Counted from the stretch's first letter, positions 8,387-17,012 are shown. The stretch: DNA of 64,000 bases from an uncultured Micrococcales bacterium (GCA_903834635.1 CAILJO010000067.1:1-64000), one strand, 5' to 3'. Notes: generated by a model not told the origin, from the sequence alone. Program-made: numbers and translations.

Positions 8387-9148
8387 ATGCTTAGCAATAA
8401 TATTTCAAACAAAGCCAGAGCACTCCTGGCCACTCTTGGGATAGCATTCACGTTTATAACCCCGTTGGTAGCTAGCACTGCTCTCGCGGATGAACCACAA
8501 TCGGCAAGTGATTCAAGCGATGGCGCACTGACTTTTGAAGGCTATTCTCCGGCCGCTGACGGCGAACTTGCTGATGACCTTGGTCAAAATTCTCAAATAG
8601 CTGTCCCTGACTCCTCGGGGGCTGAGCTCGAAACACCAGCATCAGACGAGTTTCTGAGCCCAGACGAAAATCCAATTAACGACGATGCAACCTTCGTGCA
8701 AAGTTACTTGGATCTTCCGATGTTCAAAGTCGAAAAGCTTATTTGGGATGCAGTAGAGCAAGGCAAAGGTATCAACATCTCCACGTTCCAGGGAGGCTCC
8801 GATCAGAAGTTGCAGATCATGACTAATGAACTGGGGAGAAATTACCTGCTGTCATATTTTGCTAACACAGGGCTCCTCGATTCTGTCGAGTTTCAAACTC
8901 CATCTGGCATGAACTGGAGCCATGTCTATTGGCTGCAGAATCAAGTGAGTGGGATTTTTGAGCAAGATTTACTGACTGGCGGTGTAGGTATTGGTATCAA
9001 TGGTGAAATCACGGTGATGACCAATCAGGCTGGCTATGAAGCTCTGGCAAGCCAGCTTCACCCGTCGGATATGCAAAATCTAACTTTTGAACTCGGAGAA
9101 GACATCAGCGTCGATTCTGAGGTTGGCTCGGGTTTGGCAAAACCGTAG
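8387..9148 (+). CDS. Predicted secreted protein, unknown family (cassette gene 2)
   Basis: 253 residues with a strong Shine-Dalgarno (GAGCGAGGAG) before ATG 8387. There is a signal peptide with core LLATLGIAFTFITPLVA and probable cleavage after TALA (about residue 34). It is followed by an acidic, Ser/Asp-rich linker of about 70 residues and then a folded domain with the segments FKVEKLIWDAVEQGKG and VGIGINGEITVMTN. No cysteine is seen in the mature part. The last 45 residues (strand, helix, strand ending NLTFELGEDISV) have the same layout as the end of cassette gene 1, so the two may share a fold; that is weak inference. No catalytic motif is recognised. The stop is 22 nt before the right 33-bp repeat. 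Confidence 0.75.
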   Translation: MLSNNISNKARALLATLGIAFTFITPLVASTALADEPQSASDSSDGALTFEGYSPAADGELADDLGQNSQIAVPDSSGAELETPASDEFLSPDENPINDDATFVQSYLDLPMFKVEKLIWDAVEQGKGINISTFQGGSDQKLQIMTNELGRNYLLSYFANTGLLDSVEFQTPSGMNWSHVYWLQNQVSGIFEQDLLTGGVGIGINGEITVMTNQAGYEALASQLHPSDMQNLTFELGEDISVDSEVGSGLAKP

Positions 9149-9170
9149 TTAGCAATAGTTCCACAAGCAT

Positions 9171-9203
9171 TCGAAGGCATCGGCTCGCTGAGCAACCCTG
9201 TCG
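9171..9203 (+). repeat. Right copy of 33-bp direct repeat (att-like)
   Basis: Identical to 7670-7702. Read in the FAH frame it continues to GCC-TAA, giving an alternative intact gene end only 12 nt before gltX. It is therefore probably the original chromosomal end. Confidence 0.9.
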
Positions 9204-9221
9204 CCTAAACTTGAAGTCATA

Positions 9222-10727
9222 ATGACTTCTTCAGCGATCACCGCACCTTTCACCACCGCAACCGGATCAGACGTTGTGGTGCGTTTCTGCCCATCACCAA
9301 CTGGAACCCCGCACGTTGGTCTTGTTCGCACCGCCCTCTTCAACTGGGCCTATGCGCGTCACACCGGGGGCAAGTTTGTTTTTCGCATCGAAGACACCGA
9401 CGCCGAGCGCGACAGTGAGGAGTCGTTCGAAATGATTCTCGAGGCCCTGCGTTGGCTAGGCCTCAACTGGGATGAAGGCGTCGGCGTTGGCGGGCCGAAC
9501 GAGCCTTATCGTCAGTCTCAGCGCACCGATATCTATCTAGAAATCGTCGAAAAGCTCAAGGCTTCGGGCCATCTGTATGAGTCATACATGAGCGGCGAAG
9601 ACATCGATGCCCGCAATGAAGCCGAGGGTCGCGCCAAGCAGCTTGGCTATGGCAACTGGGAGCGCGATGCATCTGAGCGCGCCAAATACATCAAAGATGG
9701 CGTCTCGCCAGCTCTGCGCCTTCGCGTGCCCGACGTAGACATCACCTTCGACGACCTGGTTCGTGGCGAAATCACTTTTCCGGCAGGGTCGTTTCCTGAC
9801 TTTGTAGTGGTTCGACCAAACGGTCAGCCGCTCTATACGCTGGTCAACCCGGTTGACGACGCGCTGATGGGTATTACGCATGTTCTTCGTGGCGAAGACC
9901 TGCTGTCTTCGACCCCTCGCCAGATCGCGCTCTACAACGCGATGTTCGAGGCAGGCATCACCAAGTTCATTCCGCGCTTCGGTCACCTGCCTTATGTGAT
10001 GGGCGAGGGCAACAAGAAACTTTCTAAGCGCGACCCTGAGTCGAACCTCTTTCACCACCGCGACCGTGGATTCATTCCAGAGGGTCTGCTCAACTACCTG
10101 GCTCTTCTCGGGTGGGGCATCAGCGCAGAGCGCGACATCTTCAGCCTCGACGAGCTAGCCGAGCACTTTGATGTCGAAAACGTGAACCCAAACCCTGCAC
10201 GCTTCGACCAGAAGAAGGCAGACGCCATCAACGCGTCACACATCCGCCTGCTCTCGGTTGACGATTTCGCCGAACGCCTGATTCCTTACCTGCAGTCAGC
10301 GGGCGTGCTTGGTCACCAAATCTCCGATGTCCAAAGGGCGACCCTCAAGGCCGCGGCACCTTTGGTGCAGGAGCGCATGGTCGTGTTGAGCGAGGCTCCG
10401 GGACTTCTCGGTTTCTTGTTCAAGACCGCCGACGAGATCGTGATCGAAGACGATGCTCGCGAGGGTATGCCAGAGAACGTGGGCGAGGTGCTGGCGGCAG
10501 CCATCGGTGCGCTCGAAAACGTTAGCGATTTCAAGACCGAAGCCATTCAAGAAGCCCTAAACCACGCCCTGATTGAGGTGCTTGAACTAAAGCCGAGATT
10601 CGCCTTTGGCCCGCTGCGCACTGGCATTTCGGGGCGTCGAATCTCTCCGCCACTGTTCGAGTCGATGGAGATCTTGGGCAAAGAAGAAACGATCAAGCGT
10701 CTCGCTGCGTTTGCTCGAACGGTCTAG
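9222..10727 (+). CDS. gltX: Glutamyl-tRNA synthetase
   Basis: A 501-residue class I aminoacyl-tRNA synthetase that charges tRNA-Glu. The HIGH-type motif is [18 protein letters not shown] (about 23-40), and the KMSKS motif is KLSKRDP near residue 266. The connecting [17 protein letters not shown] segment and a C-terminal anticodon-binding helical domain complete the protein. The product is probably discriminating or dual-specific like other actinobacterial GltX; that cannot be decided here. A possible -10 TAAACT (9206-9211) overlaps the ancestral stop of the FAH gene and lies 10 nt before the ATG. The gene was probably downstream of the FAH gene before the cassette arrived. A tRNA-Gln gene follows. 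Confidence 0.97.
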   Translation: MTSSAITAPFTTATGSDVVVRFCPSPTGTPHVGLVRTALFNWAYARHTGGKFVFRIEDTDAERDSEESFEMILEALRWLGLNWDEGVGVGGPNEPYRQSQRTDIYLEIVEKLKASGHLYESYMSGEDIDARNEAEGRAKQLGYGNWERDASERAKYIKDGVSPALRLRVPDVDITFDDLVRGEITFPAGSFPDFVVVRPNGQPLYTLVNPVDDALMGITHVLRGEDLLSSTPRQIALYNAMFEAGITKFIPRFGHLPYVMGEGNKKLSKRDPESNLFHHRDRGFIPEGLLNYLALLGWGISAERDIFSLDELAEHFDVENVNPNPARFDQKKADAINASHIRLLSVDDFAERLIPYLQSAGVLGHQISDVQRATLKAAAPLVQERMVVLSEAPGLLGFLFKTADEIVIEDDAREGMPENVGEVLAAAIGALENVSDFKTEAIQEALNHALIEVLELKPRFAFGPLRTGISGRRISPPLFESMEILGKEETIKRLAAFARTV

Positions 10728-10788
10728 CAAAGATAAACTAGCAAGTCGAGTCAGGTTGCTCACCGCGGCCGTCTCGGGTTTCATACCT

Positions 10789-10860
10789 TGGGGTATGGTG
10801 TAATTGGCAACACGGATGATTCTGGTTCATTTGTTCTTGGTTCGAGTCCAGGTACCCCAG
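10789..10860 (+). tRNA. tRNA-Gln (CTG)
   Basis: A full cloverleaf: acceptor TGGGGTA/TACCCCA, anticodon stem GATGA/TCATT with loop TTCTGGT (anticodon CTG), and T-arm TTCGAGTCC. Discriminator G at 10860. The 3' CCA is not encoded. Confidence 0.95.
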
Positions 10861-10869
10861 CAATAAATT

Positions 10870-10895
10870 CCAGTCGAGAAATCGGCTGGTTTTTT
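10870..10895 (+). terminator. Terminator after tRNA-Gln
   Basis: An 8-bp stem CCAGTCGA/TCGGCTGG (one G-T pair) with a GAAA tetraloop and T6. It closes the gltX/tRNA-Gln transcription unit. Confidence 0.9.
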
Positions 10896-10947
10896 GTTTA
10901 ACCGAGTGTCTGCATGCCTAGCAGCGAGTCGTTTGCGAATGCCTCGA

Positions 10948-11586
10948 TTAGTCGAGTTCGATCGAGTCGCCGACCTGCAAAAACGTGAACGTTCCGCCGT
11001 GCTGCTCGGTCACAGCCTTGACCCGACCGTTGTTCATCTGGTGCCCGAGCTCGCTCAAGTGAATGTTGTGAGTGGCAAAAGACTGCTTCGGCTTGACGGC
11101 GTCGACAAAGTCCATGACATCCGAGATTTTTAGCCAAGGCGCCGAAGTTGGGCAGGCAAGCATCTTGACCGGGCGGTCTGGCAAAGTGAATGAGTCGCCT
11201 GGGTAATAAACCGCATCATCGACCATCACGCCGCAGTTTTGAATGATCGGAATGCTGAGGTGAATCTCTGCGTGCAGGTCGCCAAAAAACTCGACGGTGA
11301 ACGGGCCAACCTCATAAAAGTCGCCGTGGTGAACCGCCACGGTGTTGCGGTCGCCAAGTCGTTCGCGCACCTCATCGGTGCCATAAATCGTGACGCCGGG
11401 GTTGTTGGCGATGATGGCGTCTAGTTGCTCTTCGAAGCAGTGATCGTCGTGCTTGTGGGTAATAACCACGCCGATGACTCCGTCGGCTTCGCCCATCGGT
11501 TCGCTATAAGAACCTGGGTCAATCAGAAGGCGTTTGCCATCTTTGATGAGCTCTAAACAGGCGTGCCCGTGCTTCACAATCTTCAT
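10948..11586 (-). CDS. Metallo-beta-lactamase-fold hydrolase (UlaG-like)
   Basis: A 212-residue protein of the metallo-hydrolase fold. The metal-binding core THKHDDHC is at about residues 43-50, with further candidate ligands in GDLHAEIH (about 102-109) and YYPGDSF (about 127-133), and a late histidine in ATHNIHLSELGH. The order and short length fit the UlaG/YtkL-like group of Zn or Mn hydrolases rather than lactamases or RNases. No signal peptide is present, so it is cytosolic. It has a leaderless promoter and is divergent from the copper ATPase gene. Substrate unknown. Confidence 0.87.
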   Translation of the reverse strand: MKIVKHGHACLELIKDGKRLLIDPGSYSEPMGEADGVIGVVITHKHDDHCFEEQLDAIIANNPGVTIYGTDEVRERLGDRNTVAVHHGDFYEVGPFTVEFFGDLHAEIHLSIPIIQNCGVMVDDAVYYPGDSFTLPDRPVKMLACPTSAPWLKISDVMDFVDAVKPKQSFATHNIHLSELGHQMNNGRVKAVTEQHGGTFTFLQVGDSIELD

Positions 11587-11592
11587 GGTGTT

Positions 11593-11598
11593 AGGTTA
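11593..11598 (-). promoter_or_regulatory. -10 box of leaderless MBL-fold gene
   Basis: TAACCT on the minus strand, 6 nt before ATG 11586. Confidence 0.6.
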
Positions 11599-11647
11599 CC
11601 TCGCTCTCTGGGCAGTGGCGGGTTGGGGCTCGAATGGAGCGTGTGGG

Positions 11648-11653
11648 TAGGCT
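11648..11653 (+). promoter_or_regulatory. -10 box of the P-ATPase gene
   Basis: TAGGCT 8 nt before the chosen ATG 11662. This supports that start over the long upstream extension, which overlaps the divergent gene. Confidence 0.5.
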
Positions 11654-11661
11654 TGAAGGCA

Positions 11662-13737
11662 ATGGAAACCATGCAGCACCACGAGCACGATCACGCCAGC
11701 CACGGCTCGCACAATCACATGCGGCATGCCGAACACGACCACGCGGAACACAACCCGAAGACTTTCAAAGTCTGGTTTTGGGTCTCACTGGCGCTGACCT
11801 TTCCTGCGTTTTACTTCTCGGCCACCTGGCAACACATCTTCGGTTTCAACGCTGTCAGTTTTGCATATTCGAACTTTGTGCCGGCAGGAATCGGAGTTGT
11901 TTTGGTTTGCACGGCAGGGCTGGTGTTCTTCAAAGGCGCGATTCGCGAGCTGAAACAGCGCAAGCCGGCGATGATGTCGCTAATTTCACTGGCTTTGATT
12001 GTTGCCGCGGGCTATAGCGCCTATGTTTCGGTTGCCCAGCTGCTCGGATTCGCTGGCATGGCCATGGACTTTTGGTGGGAACTTGCATCGCTGGTCACCA
12101 TCATGATGCTCGGTCACTGGATTGAAATGGCCGCGGTGACCAAGGCGCGATCGACCATGCGTGACGTTGCCGCCCTGCTGCCTGACGAAGCCGAATTGGT
12201 CGCCGGCAAAACAACAGAAAAGGTGGCCTTTGCCGATCTTCAAGTTGGCGACATTGTGTTGGTTCGCCCAGGTGCAACGGTTCCGGCAGATGGTGTTGTC
12301 GTCCAAGGAAAATCAGTTGTTGATGAATCGCTCGTCACTGGTGAGTCAAAGCCGGTAGAAAAGCTTCAGGGCGACTTGGTGATTGGCGGCACCATCAATG
12401 CATCCGCAGCGAAGCGCGGGCAAGGTGCGCTGACGGTGCGCATCACAGCGGTGGGTTCGCAGACTTTGGTGTCTGGAATCATGCGTCTGGTCGCCGAGGC
12501 ACAGGCAACTAAATCTAAGGGGCAGCTGCTAGCCGAGAAAGCTGCCGGTTGGTTGTTTTATGTCGCCATCTCAAGCGCACTCTTGACCGGTGGTATTTGG
12601 TTGATCATCGGCACGCAGCCGGTAGGTTTTGTAATCGAACGCATCGTCGGCGTGCTCGTGATTGCTTGCCCGCACGCTCTTGGGCTAGCGATTCCGCTGG
12701 TCACATCGATCAGTTCGGCACGGGCGTCTAAAGCTGGATTGATCATCAAGAATCGCTCCGATTTTGAGTCAGCACGACTAGTCAAAACCGTGCTGTTCGA
12801 CAAGACGGGCACGCTTACCACCGCTCGCAGAACCTTGCTCGAGAGCAAACTGTCGATCGGTTCTGAGCTGAGTTCAACCGACGAACTGCTGGCTTTTGCG
12901 GCCGCGGCTGAGTCTCAGTCGGAGCACGTTCTGGCCTCGGCCATCGCCGAGGCCGCCCAACTCAAGGGTTTGCAAATCGCTCAACCCGAGAACTTTGAAT
13001 CGACCAGCGGCAGGGGAGTTGCAGCAAACGTGGCCGGTCACGAAGTTCAGGTGGGAAGCCCCGCACTGTTGACCTTGAACAACATCCACATTCAAGCCGC
13101 CGATCTGTTTGCCGTTGCCGAGGCCAACGAGCGTGGCAATACGGTGGTTTTTGTTGTGGTCGACAAAAAGTTGGCGGGCTTCATCGAGTTTGGCGACGAA
13201 CTGCGCGAATCATCGCTCGAGGCAGTTGCAGAACTGCAGCGCATGAAGATCGATGTCGCGATGGTGACAGGCGATGCCACGGGAGTCGCCCAGGCTGTCG
13301 CCAAGCAACTCGACATCGACCATGTCTTTGCCGAGGTTTTGCCTGCCCGCAAAGGCGAAATCGTCAAGCAGCTGCAGGCCGATGGTCGACGCGTGGCTTT
13401 TGTGGGTGATGGCATCAACGATGCGCCCGCGCTAGCCCAGGCCGACGTTGGGCTCGCGATCGGTGCCGGCACCGATGTTGCTCTCGAATCTGCGGGATTG
13501 GTGCTTGTCAACAGCGACCCGATGGCACTGGTCAGCGCGATAAAACTCTCGAAGCGAACCGTTTCAAAGGTTCGACAAAACCTTTGGTGGGCTGCCGGAT
13601 ACAACCTGATTGCGATTCCGATTGCAGCGGGCGCGTTTGCTTTTGCTGGCCTAGAACTCACACCAGCGCTCTGTGCGGTGCTAATGTCGCTTTCAACCGT
13701 CATTGTTGCCGCGAACGCGCAACTGTTGAGGAGATAA
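11662..13737 (+). CDS. CopB-type heavy-metal P1B ATPase
   Basis: A 691-residue metal-exporting P-type ATPase. The start at ATG 11662 is chosen from the -10 box 8 nt upstream. A His-rich N-terminal tail (residues 4-32, with HHEHDHASHGSHNH) stands in place of the CxxC metal-binding domains of CopA. Six to eight membrane helices follow. TM6 carries CPH (ACPHALGLAIP, about 334-344), the signature of the CopB-type group linked to Cu(I)/Cu(II) or Ag(I). The actuator loop has TGES, the phosphorylation site is DKTGTLT (about 379), and the hinge is GDGINDAPALA (about 581). The lipid kinase gene begins 1 nt after its stop. A copper-efflux role is inferred from the CPH motif. Confidence 0.92.
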   Translation: METMQHHEHDHASHGSHNHMRHAEHDHAEHNPKTFKVWFWVSLALTFPAFYFSATWQHIFGFNAVSFAYSNFVPAGIGVVLVCTAGLVFFKGAIRELKQRKPAMMSLISLALIVAAGYSAYVSVAQLLGFAGMAMDFWWELASLVTIMMLGHWIEMAAVTKARSTMRDVAALLPDEAELVAGKTTEKVAFADLQVGDIVLVRPGATVPADGVVVQGKSVVDESLVTGESKPVEKLQGDLVIGGTINASAAKRGQGALTVRITAVGSQTLVSGIMRLVAEAQATKSKGQLLAEKAAGWLFYVAISSALLTGGIWLIIGTQPVGFVIERIVGVLVIACPHALGLAIPLVTSISSARASKAGLIIKNRSDFESARLVKTVLFDKTGTLTTARRTLLESKLSIGSELSSTDELLAFAAAAESQSEHVLASAIAEAAQLKGLQIAQPENFESTSGRGVAANVAGHEVQVGSPALLTLNNIHIQAADLFAVAEANERGNTVVFVVVDKKLAGFIEFGDELRESSLEAVAELQRMKIDVAMVTGDATGVAQAVAKQLDIDHVFAEVLPARKGEIVKQLQADGRRVAFVGDGINDAPALAQADVGLAIGAGTDVALESAGLVLVNSDPMALVSAIKLSKRTVSKVRQNLWWAAGYNLIAIPIAAGAFAFAGLELTPALCAVLMSLSTVIVAANAQLLRR

Positions 13738-13738
13738 G

Positions 13739-14632
13739 TTGCAACGTATCGGCATCATCATCAATCCGACCTCTGGCAAAGGCAACGGCAAGGTTCACGG
13801 CGAAGTAGCCAAGCAGACGTTCATCGATGCCGGGGTAGAGGTCATCGACCTGAGCGCTGACGATTTTGAGACTGCCCGCAAGAACGGCCAGCAGGCTATT
13901 GCCCAAAAGAAACTCGACGGACTCGTGGTGGCTGGCGGCGATGGCATGGCTCACCTCGGGGCCAATCTCTGCGCCGGAACCGATGTTCCGATGGGTTTGA
14001 TCGCTTGCGGCACCGGCAACGATGCCGCGCGCACCCTAGGTTTGCCGGTCGTCGATGGCGCTGCCGGCGCCAAAGTCATTCTCGATAACATCACCCGCAG
14101 CGTTGACCTGGGTCACGGCAAGAATGAAGATCGTGAGTTCTATTTCTTCGGCAGCATTTCGGCCGGATTCGATGCCGTCGTGAATGCACGAGCAAACACT
14201 TGGTCTTGGCCAAAGGGCCCTAGCCGCTACATTCTTGCCATGCTACGCGAGCTTGCTGTTTTCAAGCCGCTCAAATACACCGCAACCGTCGACGGCAAAG
14301 AGCGCAAAGTTGAAGCCATGCTTTGTGCAGTTGCCAACGCTCGGTCGTTTGGCGGCGGAATGCTGATTGCGCCAGAGGCAAGCATCGAAGACGGAGAACT
14401 CGACCTGTTCATAGTTCACCCGCTAAGTCGCCCGGCGTTTTTGAAGATGTTTCCAAAGGTTTATACCGGTGGTCACGTCACACACCCTGCAGTTGAGATT
14501 GTTCGTGCAAAAAATGTCTCACTCAATGCTGGCAATGTGCCGACCTTTGCCGACGGCGAATACGTCGGAAACAAACCGATGCAGATAAAAGTAGCCCCAC
14601 GAACACTGAACGTATTCGTGGGGCAACCTTAG
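13739..14632 (+). CDS. Diacylglycerol kinase-family lipid kinase
   Basis: A 297-residue DAGK-catalytic-domain protein (DgkB/YegS/LCB5 family) predicted to phosphorylate a membrane lipid such as diacylglycerol. The start TTG 13739 has GGAGATAAG directly upstream. Motifs are IIINPTSGKGNGK at the N-terminus, the nucleotide loop VVAGGDGMAHLGAN (about 62-75; usual GGDGT is GGDGM here) and ACGTGNDAARTLGLP (about 90-104). The late acidic stretch EDGELDLFIVHP is typical of the C-terminal beta-sandwich. It is one nucleotide from the copper ATPase stop, so the two are co-translated. A perfect 10-bp inverted repeat covers its last codons. Confidence 0.9.
   Translation: MQRIGIIINPTSGKGNGKVHGEVAKQTFIDAGVEVIDLSADDFETARKNGQQAIAQKKLDGLVVAGGDGMAHLGANLCAGTDVPMGLIACGTGNDAARTLGLPVVDGAAGAKVILDNITRSVDLGHGKNEDREFYFFGSISAGFDAVVNARANTWSWPKGPSRYILAMLRELAVFKPLKYTATVDGKERKVEAMLCAVANARSFGGGMLIAPEASIEDGELDLFIVHPLSRPAFLKMFPKVYTGGHVTHPAVEIVRAKNVSLNAGNVPTFADGEYVGNKPMQIKVAPRTLNVFVGQP
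14594..14624 (-). terminator. Stem-loop probably ending the minus-strand ABC operon
   Basis: A perfect 10-bp stem GCCCCACGAA/TTCGTGGGGC with an 11-nt loop, inside the last codons of the lipid kinase gene. On the minus strand it is followed by TACTTTTATC; on the plus strand no T run follows. It is therefore better read as the terminator of the ABC genes. Confidence 0.5.
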
Positions 14633-14638
14633 GACCGA

Positions 14639-15328
14639 TTATGCCTTCAAAGAAACCTGTCCATCTTTGATGTAAAGGTGCTTTTTGGCTCTCTTTGCCA
14701 CTGCAGAGTCGTGTGTAACAACAATCAGGGTGATGCCCTCTTCTTTCCAGAGCTTCTCGAGAACACTCACGATCTCGTCGCGAGTGCTTTCGTCTAGGTT
14801 TCCCGTTGGTTCATCGGCGAGGATGATCTTTGGGCTCTTGACCAGTGCTCTCGCGATTGCAACACGCTGCTGCTGGCCGCCTGAGAGCTCACTAGGAAGG
14901 TGATTTGCGCGGTCGGCAAGAGAAACCTTCTCCAGCGCCTTCAGAGCCAGATCGTGGCGCTCCTGCTTGTCGATTCCAAGGGGAACCAACGCGGTCTCGA
15001 CATTCTCGATAGCCGACAGAGTCGGAATCAGGTTGTAATTCTGAAAGACAAAGCCAATTTTCTTGGCACGGAGTTCACCGAGTTGAGCCTCGCTGAGTTC
15101 GTTCAGGAATTCACCATCCAGCTCAATCGCGCCGTTGGTTGGGTTGTCCAGCAGACCGAGCATTTGCAAAAGTGTGCTTTTGCCTCCACCAGTTGGGCCC
15201 TGAATCGAAACGAAGTCGTTGGCAGCGATCTCAACGTTTACGAGATCAAGTGCTTTGATTTCTTTCTTCTTTTGGTGAAAAACCTTGCTAACGCCTACCA
15301 GTTGGTAAGCAAGTTTGATGTCTGACAT
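14639..15328 (-). CDS. ABC transporter ATPase, MacB/LolD type
   Basis: A 229-residue ATP-binding subunit paired with the FtsX-like permease just upstream (TAATG overlap). It has Walker [10 protein letters not shown] (about 40-48), Q-loop [12 protein letters not shown], signature [15 protein letters not shown], Walker [13 protein letters not shown] and switch histidine VVTHD. The family powers mechanotransmission or lipoprotein/peptide export from the outer face of the membrane rather than import. No membrane-fusion partner gene is present next to it, so the cargo is unknown. Confidence 0.93.
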   Translation of the reverse strand: MSDIKLAYQLVGVSKVFHQKKKEIKALDLVNVEIAANDFVSIQGPTGGGKSTLLQMLGLLDNPTNGAIELDGEFLNELSEAQLGELRAKKIGFVFQNYNLIPTLSAIENVETALVPLGIDKQERHDLALKALEKVSLADRANHLPSELSGGQQQRVAIARALVKSPKIILADEPTGNLDESTRDEIVSVLEKLWKEEGITLIVVTHDSAVAKRAKKHLYIKDGQVSLKA

Positions 15329-16893
15329 TACGCCACGCTCCTAAGGGCTTGTGCTGGACTTAGTTTTGCTGCTCGGAATCCTCCAAAGACACCAGCCAAT
15401 AGGCCGCCTAGCAGAGCAAAAGCAAAGGCTAGAACCAAGATGTTCGGTGAAACACTTGCGTTTAGAGCAACATTTACGACTGAGGCAGTCGTCTGGCGAA
15501 TTCCCGGAGGACCTCCGAACCCACCACGGTCGCCACCGCCAAATCCGGTCGCGGCTTGCAGCGAACCTGAAAGGCTAGGAGAAAGTGCGTTTACCAGGGC
15601 AATGCCGCCGTAGCCGAGCACGATTCCAAAGATGCCACCCAGGATGCTGGTCACCAACGATTCACCGATAACCTGACGCACGACTCGGCTTGACTTCCAG
15701 CCGAGAGCCTTCAGGGTTCCAAACTCTCTGGTCCGGCGAGTGACTCCCGACATCGTAAAGAGAATGGCGATCAAGAATGCTCCGGCCAAAACTGCCATCG
15801 ATAGCCAGGTACCAACATTGTTGACGACGCTCGATGCGGTCGACAGCGAGCCGGTGACGGTTGAGGCCAGGTCGCTCGAAGTGTTCACCGTAGCGACTGA
15901 ATCAAGTTTTTTGATTGCTGTCTTAAGCGAAGGAATCACGTCAGCCGACTTTGCCGACACATACACGTTGGTGACCGCTCCGGTTTTTCCAGAAAGAGTT
16001 TGAGCGACGTCCAATGGAATGTATGCGTTAGAAGAGGTAGTTGCCGCAGTTGAAGTCGACTTGGCAATCCCGACGACGGTGAACTTCGTGGCCGAGATAG
16101 TCAGTGTAGAACCCAGCTTTAGGGCAGCGCCCGAAGCGTAAGTCGAATCCAGAACCGCGACATCCGAGCCAGCGTCAGCAGGCTTTAGCGCCCTGCCCGA
16201 GGTAACAACAACGGTGCTTAGTGGCCCGATTTTGTTGGCGCCCGCCGCCGTAGAAATTCCCTCGACGGTCATTCGGTTGATGTTGAAACGGCTTCCGCCA
16301 TTGCCATCAAAGCCGCCACGACCCTGTCCTCCACCGAAAGTCGGGGCAGGCTGAGAACCAGTTTCGGTCCCTTGTTGGGTTCGGCTTTGAGTGCCCTGAG
16401 CTTGCTGGCCACCCTGGTTCAGCGAAGTTGAACCACCAATTGGGGTGCTTCCCGTTGTTGAAGAGCCTGTTGACTGATTGAAGGTAGGAAGTTGACCAGA
16501 AAAGTTAAGACTGTCTAGCTTGAGCGTAGAAACAACCTGAGAGACACCTGCAACCGCAGAAACCTTTTGCACATAAGCAGAGGTGAGAGTTCCGGTTCCC
16601 GGCTGCACGGTCAGGAAAGACCGGCTAAACGCCTGGGTTCCTGTTCCGCCTGTTTTGCCACCAACATCGAACTGGTGAGGGCCCCCCGAAAAACTCGTGT
16701 CGGTTTTGGTGATCGAGACATCGGTGCCGATTCCATAAAGGTTCGAAAGCACCTTGTCTTGAGCGGTCTTGATGCCTCCGGCGGCTCCGTTGACGACCAT
16801 CACGAGTCCGATTGCAACGGCTAGTCCAAACGCTATAAAGAGTGTTTGTTTGCTTCGTCGGGTTAGTTCCCGGCGCAGGTATGTGAGAAACAT
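15328..16893 (-). CDS. ABC transporter permease, MacB/FtsX type
   Basis: A 521-residue permease with AAGGAT as Shine-Dalgarno. Topology is one N-terminal helix (about 16-37), a large extracytoplasmic domain and three C-terminal helices (about 365-390, 415-440, 480-505) with the FtsX motif TREFGTLKALGWKSSRVVRQ. The outside domain contains an uncommon low-complexity insert (about 140-205) rich in Ser, Thr, Gly and Gln (STGSSTTGSTP, QQAQGTQSRTQQG), and a second Gly-rich patch (GFGGGDRGGFGGPPG) sits before the last helix. The inserts look disordered and may face the cell wall. Partner of the downstream ATPase; cargo unknown. Confidence 0.9.
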   Translation of the reverse strand: MFLTYLRRELTRRSKQTLFIAFGLAVAIGLVMVVNGAAGGIKTAQDKVLSNLYGIGTDVSITKTDTSFSGGPHQFDVGGKTGGTGTQAFSRSFLTVQPGTGTLTSAYVQKVSAVAGVSQVVSTLKLDSLNFSGQLPTFNQSTGSSTTGSTPIGGSTSLNQGGQQAQGTQSRTQQGTETGSQPAPTFGGGQGRGGFDGNGGSRFNINRMTVEGISTAAGANKIGPLSTVVVTSGRALKPADAGSDVAVLDSTYASGAALKLGSTLTISATKFTVVGIAKSTSTAATTSSNAYIPLDVAQTLSGKTGAVTNVYVSAKSADVIPSLKTAIKKLDSVATVNTSSDLASTVTGSLSTASSVVNNVGTWLSMAVLAGAFLIAILFTMSGVTRRTREFGTLKALGWKSSRVVRQVIGESLVTSILGGIFGIVLGYGGIALVNALSPSLSGSLQAATGFGGGDRGGFGGPPGIRQTTASVVNVALNASVSPNILVLAFAFALLGGLLAGVFGGFRAAKLSPAQALRSVA

Positions 16894-17012
16894 TGGATCC
16901 TTAGGTCATCAAACGGTTTTCAATAACACTAGGAGAGGTTTCTGAATGAATCCTGATAAGACCTTACGAGCTTTCTAAGAGAACCGGGGTAGCGAGGCCC
17001 TCGAGGGTGTGG

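Larger units (their letters stand above)
7703..9170 (+). mobile_element. Putative small integrated cassette (no recombinase)
   Basis: About 1.47 kb between two perfect 33-bp repeats. It is visibly AT-richer than both flanks and holds only two genes, both for predicted exported proteins of unknown family, each with its own strong Shine-Dalgarno. Removing one repeat and the interior rejoins the FAH gene (ending NPVA-TAA) to gltX with a 12-nt gap, matching the spacing elsewhere in this compact genome. No integrase, transposase or terminal inverted repeat is visible, so mobility would need an enzyme from elsewhere. The alternative is homologous recombination using a partial copy of the host gene end. 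Confidence 0.6.

Noticed and set aside
11563-11661. N-terminal extension of the copper ATPase
   Set aside because: It overlaps the divergent gene start and its promoter; no family similarity.
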